From assembly GCF_004359965.1 (NCBI RefSeq), contig NZ_SMRQ01000007.1, forward strand, positions 1 to 64,000: DNA of 64,000 nucleotides. The letters run 5' to 3'. Below the pieces are notes generated by a model. It saw nothing but the letters and a program-made list of their open reading frames with translations, had not been told where the DNA came from and made no database searches. Below, piece by piece: positions 60,928-64,000 of the stretch. Every line of letters begins with the position of its first letter. The stretch's first letter is position 1. This stretch comes from Cognatilysobacter segetis. GTDB taxonomy: Bacteria; Pseudomonadota; Gammaproteobacteria; Xanthomonadales; Xanthomonadaceae. Both the position numbers and the translations under genes were made by a program.

Positions 60928-61092
60928 ATGAACAAGCCCTACAGTCACGACGAGCTCGAGCAGAAACGGAACTACGAGGCCGGGCGCAAGGCCATGAAGC
61001 AGGCCGATCCGGAGCGGCAGCGGCACCCCGAGCCGCAGCATGCACCCCGCCCTGCCACCGGCAAGCGAAAGCCCGCCGAACGCCATCATTGA
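60928..61092 (+). CDS. 54-residue highly hydrophilic protein
   Basis: A small Lys/Arg/His/Pro-rich product (MNKPYSHDELEQKRNYEAG start, HH end) without hydrophobic segments. GGAGG-like bases precede the ATG. It resembles small uncharacterised proteins of Xanthomonadaceae; it might be a DNA- or RNA-binding accessory, but there is no direct sign. Confidence 0.6.
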   Translation: MNKPYSHDELEQKRNYEAGRKAMKQADPERQRHPEPQHAPRPATGKRKPAERHH

Positions 61093-61119
61093 CCGACGGC
61101 CAGTCCCCGGCGCCGTGGC

Positions 61120-62007
61120 TCAGGCCGCGGCCGCCGCTTCGCCGCGCAGCGCCGCCCGGTAGCGGCGGCTGCACGGCACGGTCGTGCCATCGTCCATGAC
61201 GATGCGTGCGTCGCCCGAGTCGATCGGTTCGATGCGGTCGATGCGGTCGAGGTTGACCATCCAGCTGCGGTGCACGCGCCGGAACCGCGTCGGGTCCAGC
61301 TTCTCCTCGATCTGCGCCATCGTGCAGCGCAGCGGGTAGTCGCGGCCCCGCACATGCAGGTTGACGTAGTTGCCGGCCGCCTGCAGCCACTCGATGTCGG
61401 CCGCCGGCACGAGGAATTCCTTGCCGAGCTTGCGTACCAGGAAGCGCTCCGGGCGGGCCGTCGAGTCGTTCGCCGGCGCATCGTCGGGCGGCGCGAGGAG
61501 GCTGGCCTCGCCCTGCAGGCGGCGCAGGAACAGGCGGTAGGCCTCGATGGTGAGCACGGTCGAGGCGAAGCCGCGCACGTCCTTGAGGTACTCGTAGGCG
61601 CCCTGCACGAGCCAGTTGCCGAAGTCGTAATCGCCGCCCACGGCGGCGTAGGCGGCCTCGCGCAGGGCGACCATGCCGGCGACGTGCAGCGCGGACCAGA
61701 CCACGCTGACCAAGGCGTATTCGCCCAGCCGCCGCTTCCAGCCGTCGAACTGGATCGGGCGGGCCCGGGTGAAGGCCACCACCAGCGGGACCAGCAACAG
61801 GCTGACGAGGTTGCTGCTGATCTCCCACACGGCCGGCTGCCACGGCTCGATCGCGAGGTGCACCCGGCGCACGTCCATGTTGACGGTGATGCTGTTGGCC
61901 ACCGCATTGACGAGGAACAGCCCGATCCAGAAGCCGTATTCGATCCACGGTCGCCAGGGCTGGAAGCGCGTCCAGTCGGACGCGGCGGGTCGGGTGGCCT
62001 CGTTCAT
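61120..62007 (-). CDS. membrane-bound LytTR-family transcription regulator
   Basis: A 295-residue protein with four N-terminal membrane helices (about 20-160) and a C-terminal LytTR DNA-binding domain (about 190-290; FLVPAADIEWLQAAGNYVNL and FRRVHRSWMVNLDRI). There is no receiver or kinase domain, so it is a one-component membrane regulator. It diverges from the acyltransferase-3 gene across a 153-bp intergenic region that may carry its LytTR site. Confidence 0.9.
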   Translation of the reverse strand: MNEATRPAASDWTRFQPWRPWIEYGFWIGLFLVNAVANSITVNMDVRRVHLAIEPWQPAVWEISSNLVSLLLVPLVVAFTRARPIQFDGWKRRLGEYALVSVVWSALHVAGMVALREAAYAAVGGDYDFGNWLVQGAYEYLKDVRGFASTVLTIEAYRLFLRRLQGEASLLAPPDDAPANDSTARPERFLVRKLGKEFLVPAADIEWLQAAGNYVNLHVRGRDYPLRCTMAQIEEKLDPTRFRRVHRSWMVNLDRIDRIEPIDSGDARIVMDDGTTVPCSRRYRAALRGEAAAAA

Positions 62008-62160
62008 CCGCGCATTGTCACCCGGCGCGCCGCAGCGGGCCGACGCGCCCGTCCCGCGGGTCCACCGCTCGTCCCCGGGACGCCCCGGGCGGTCACATCC
62101 GACGGCTTGCCGCGGACGACCGCGACGCAGGCTGGCTCACCGCCACTCCGGACCTCCGGC

Positions 62161-63342
62161 ATGACCCGACGCCACGACATCGACGCCCTGCGCGCCCTCG
62201 CCTTCGCGCTGCTCATCCTCTACCACTGGGGAATGCTGTACGTCGGCGACTGGGACTGGCACATCAAGAGCCCCCACACCACCGACTGGCTGCAGATCCC
62301 GATGCTGGCGGTGAACCGCTGGCGGATGTCGCTGATCTTCCTGATCTCCGGGGCATCCGCCGGCTTCCTGCTGGCACGCGGCGGCGGCCTGTCGTTCCTC
62401 GGCAAGCGCACGTGGCGCCTGCTGCTGCCGCTCGTGTTCGGGATGCTGGTGATCGTGCCGGTGCAGCCGTACGTGCAGGGCATCGGCACGGGCTACGTGA
62501 CGCCGGGCTACCTGGACTTCCTCGCCCGCTACTACCAGTTCCGCCCCTGGCCCGCGGGTGCGTTCGACGGCGACACCAGCGGCCTCACGTGGAACCACCT
62601 CTGGTACCTCGCCTACCTGTGGACGTACACGGTCGTGCTGGCGCTCGCCCTTCCGCTGCTGCGCTCGAACGGCGGCCTGTGGCTGCAACGCCGCCTGACG
62701 TGCCTGCGCGGATGGGCGCTGCTCCTGCTGCCCGCCCTTCCGATCGCGATCGAGACGGTCACCCTGCAGGGCCGCTTCGAGGACACAGGCGATCTCGTGC
62801 ACGACGGCTACCGCAACGCGCTCTACTTCACCGTCTTCCTCTACGGGTTCTGGCTCGCCCGCGACGTCGCGGTCTGGGACGAGCTGGCGCGGCTTCGCCG
62901 GCGTGCGCTCGGCTGGGCGGCGGGTCTGTGCGTCGCCTACCTCGGCCTCGCGCTGTCGCTGCCGGACGATCCGGGCACGGTCTGGCAGTCGATCGTGTGG
63001 ACGCTGCGCAGCTTCTACGTCTGGGCGGCCATCGCCGCGGTGCTCGGCTGGTCGAAGGCCTGGCTCGATCGCCCCTTCCCGTGGCTCGGCTGGGCCAACG
63101 AAGCCGTCTACCCGTGGTACGTACTGCACCAGAGCCTGATCGTGCTGCTCGCCTACTGGCTCATCCCGCTGCACCTGCCCGCCGGGCTCGAGGCGCTGGC
63201 CGTGCTGGCCGGCACCGTGGCCGGTTGCTGGCTGGGCTTCGCGCTGATCCGCCGACTGCCGCCGCTGCGGCCGCTGTTCGGGCTGAAATGGGCGCCGCGC
63301 GACGCCTCGCCGCGGCCGGCCGTCGCGCCGGTCGCCGCATGA
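62161..63342 (+). CDS. acyltransferase-3 family membrane protein
   Basis: A 393-residue polytopic protein with about ten helices. It begins RRHDIDALRALAFALLILYH, the acyltransferase-3 signature with the conserved His, and has SGASAGFLLARG. Members O-acetylate sugars or glucans. It is divergent from the LytTR regulator, a common arrangement for these families. Confidence 0.9.
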   Translation: MTRRHDIDALRALAFALLILYHWGMLYVGDWDWHIKSPHTTDWLQIPMLAVNRWRMSLIFLISGASAGFLLARGGGLSFLGKRTWRLLLPLVFGMLVIVPVQPYVQGIGTGYVTPGYLDFLARYYQFRPWPAGAFDGDTSGLTWNHLWYLAYLWTYTVVLALALPLLRSNGGLWLQRRLTCLRGWALLLLPALPIAIETVTLQGRFEDTGDLVHDGYRNALYFTVFLYGFWLARDVAVWDELARLRRRALGWAAGLCVAYLGLALSLPDDPGTVWQSIVWTLRSFYVWAAIAAVLGWSKAWLDRPFPWLGWANEAVYPWYVLHQSLIVLLAYWLIPLHLPAGLEALAVLAGTVAGCWLGFALIRRLPPLRPLFGLKWAPRDASPRPAVAPVAA

Positions 63343-63372
63343 AGCGACCGGCGCCCGCGAAACGTGCTGGCG

Positions 63373-64000
63373 CTACTTCGCGGACGGGATCCGCACGGGC
63401 TCGGCGAACGGTGAGATGCCGAGCGCCCGGTCGATCTCGGCGGGGTAATAGGCCGTCTCACCCTTGATCACCAGGGCGACCTTGCGCAGGTCGGCGATGT
63501 TCGCGGTCGGGTCGCCGTCCACGAGCACGAGGTCGGCGGTCCTGCCCGGCGCGATCACGCCGCGATCGGTGGCACGCGCGACGGTCGCGGCATTGAAGGT
63601 CGCCACCTGCAGCGCCTGCGACGGCGTCAGCCCGGCCTGCACGTAGAGCTCCAGCTCGCGCTGCAGCGTGAAGCCGGGCATCTCGTCGGTGCCCGCGAGG
63701 ATCGGCACGCCCGCCTTGTACAGGCGACCCACGAACTCGACCATCTTGTTGAAGGACTTGTCGTAGCGCTGGAACGTGGCGTCGTCCGGAATGTCCATCT
63801 CCGCGGCCATGCGGCTGCGCGTCACGTCGGGCGGCAGGTGGTCCGCGACCGGCGCGATGATCGGCGACATCGTGCCGTCGCGCTGGTGGATGAACTCGAA
63901 CGTCGCCAGCGTCGGATCGCTGGCGATCTTCTTCTCCGCCATCAGGCGGATGAAGTCCTGCACCGGCTGGCTGTCGAAGTCGAGGTCGGCCACCTTCTTC
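63373..64000 (-). CDS. amidohydrolase family protein (C-terminal part)
   Basis: The C-terminal 208 or so residues of an imidazolonepropionase-like amidohydrolase; the start lies beyond the right edge. GVPILAGTDEMPGFTLQREL contains the metal-binding Asp, and GVIAPGRTADLVLVDGDPTANIADL is the typical C-terminal beta-sandwich strand. The catalytic His pair near the N-terminus is not in the window. The substrate cannot be told. Confidence 0.88.
   Translation of the reverse strand, partial: KKVADLDFDSQPVQDFIRLMAEKKIASDPTLATFEFIHQRDGTMSPIIAPVADHLPPDVTRSRMAAEMDIPDDATFQRYDKSFNKMVEFVGRLYKAGVPILAGTDEMPGFTLQRELELYVQAGLTPSQALQVATFNAATVARATDRGVIAPGRTADLVLVDGDPTANIADLRKVALVIKGETAYYPAEIDRALGISPFAEPVRIPSAK

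Overview
The window is a stretch of GC-rich chromosome from a gammaproteobacterium that looks like Xanthomonadaceae (Lysobacter/Luteimonas type). The basis is the housekeeping gene order (fabA-fabB; pgsA-uvrC-kdsB-lpxK-msbA-exbD-exbB-comEC-lolD-lolCE; sdhCDAB-sdhE), an alpha-beta fused 2-oxoacid dehydrogenase E1, an M35-type peptidyl-Lys metallopeptidase and very high third-position GC. I see no insertion sequence, integrase, prophage, rRNA operon or CRISPR array. Both ends cut genes: fabB at the left and an amidohydrolase at the right.

Region 1 (1-5.7 kb): the 5' part of fabB and all of fabA (unsaturated fatty acid synthesis), tRNA-Val, a sigma-54 response regulator overlapping a 75-residue protein that resembles an isolated histidine-kinase dimerisation helix, then a reverse-strand gene for a large protein with a Gly/Gln/Ser/Tyr prion-like domain, a BON domain and a Ser-rich tail. 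That gene has a consensus -24/-12 (RpoN) promoter. A small Thr/Gly-rich lipoprotein gene diverges from it. Region 2 (5.7-12.2 kb): bacterial end joining (ligD-ku), an ArsC-like thioredoxin-fold protein, a membrane-anchored glutamate-synthase-like flavoprotein and two small unknown genes. Region 3 (12.2-12.7 kb): tRNA-Leu, tRNA-Cys and tRNA-Gly on the reverse strand.

Region 4 (12.7-28.8 kb) is an almost continuous reverse-strand block. It holds succinate dehydrogenase with two maturation factors (an SDHAF4/DUF1674 protein and SdhE), YgfX, lipoprotein sorting (LolCE-LolD), DNA uptake (ComEC), a TonB-type motor (ExbB-ExbD), the lipid A flippase MsbA, LpxK, KdsB, UvrC and PgsA. Many of these genes overlap by 1-8 bp, which suggests co-transcription and translational coupling of envelope genes.

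Region 5 (28.8-45.7 kb): the folate-binding YgfZ protein, the fused E1 dehydrogenase, a GST-GNAT pair, glutaryl-CoA dehydrogenase, two glycine-zipper envelope proteins, a TatD DNase facing TcdA, a cytochrome c'-like protein, a secreted M35 metallopeptidase, a cardiolipin-synthase-like PLD enzyme, a BON-MscS channel, a patatin and class I fumarase. Region 6 (45.7-64 kb): two GGDEF proteins (one PAS-GGDEF-EAL with an eroded EAL domain, one helical-repeat GGDEF with an intact I-site), a PQQ sugar dehydrogenase, Tex, a UbiB-like kinase, an L,D-transpeptidase, an App1-like phosphatase, ferredoxin-NADP reductase, a membrane-bound LytTR regulator divergent from an acyltransferase-3 protein, and the truncated amidohydrolase.

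The best candidate for an undescribed system is 1500-5120: a sigma-54 activator, a standalone DHp-like helix protein and a neighbouring RpoN promoter driving a FUS-like prion-like BON protein.
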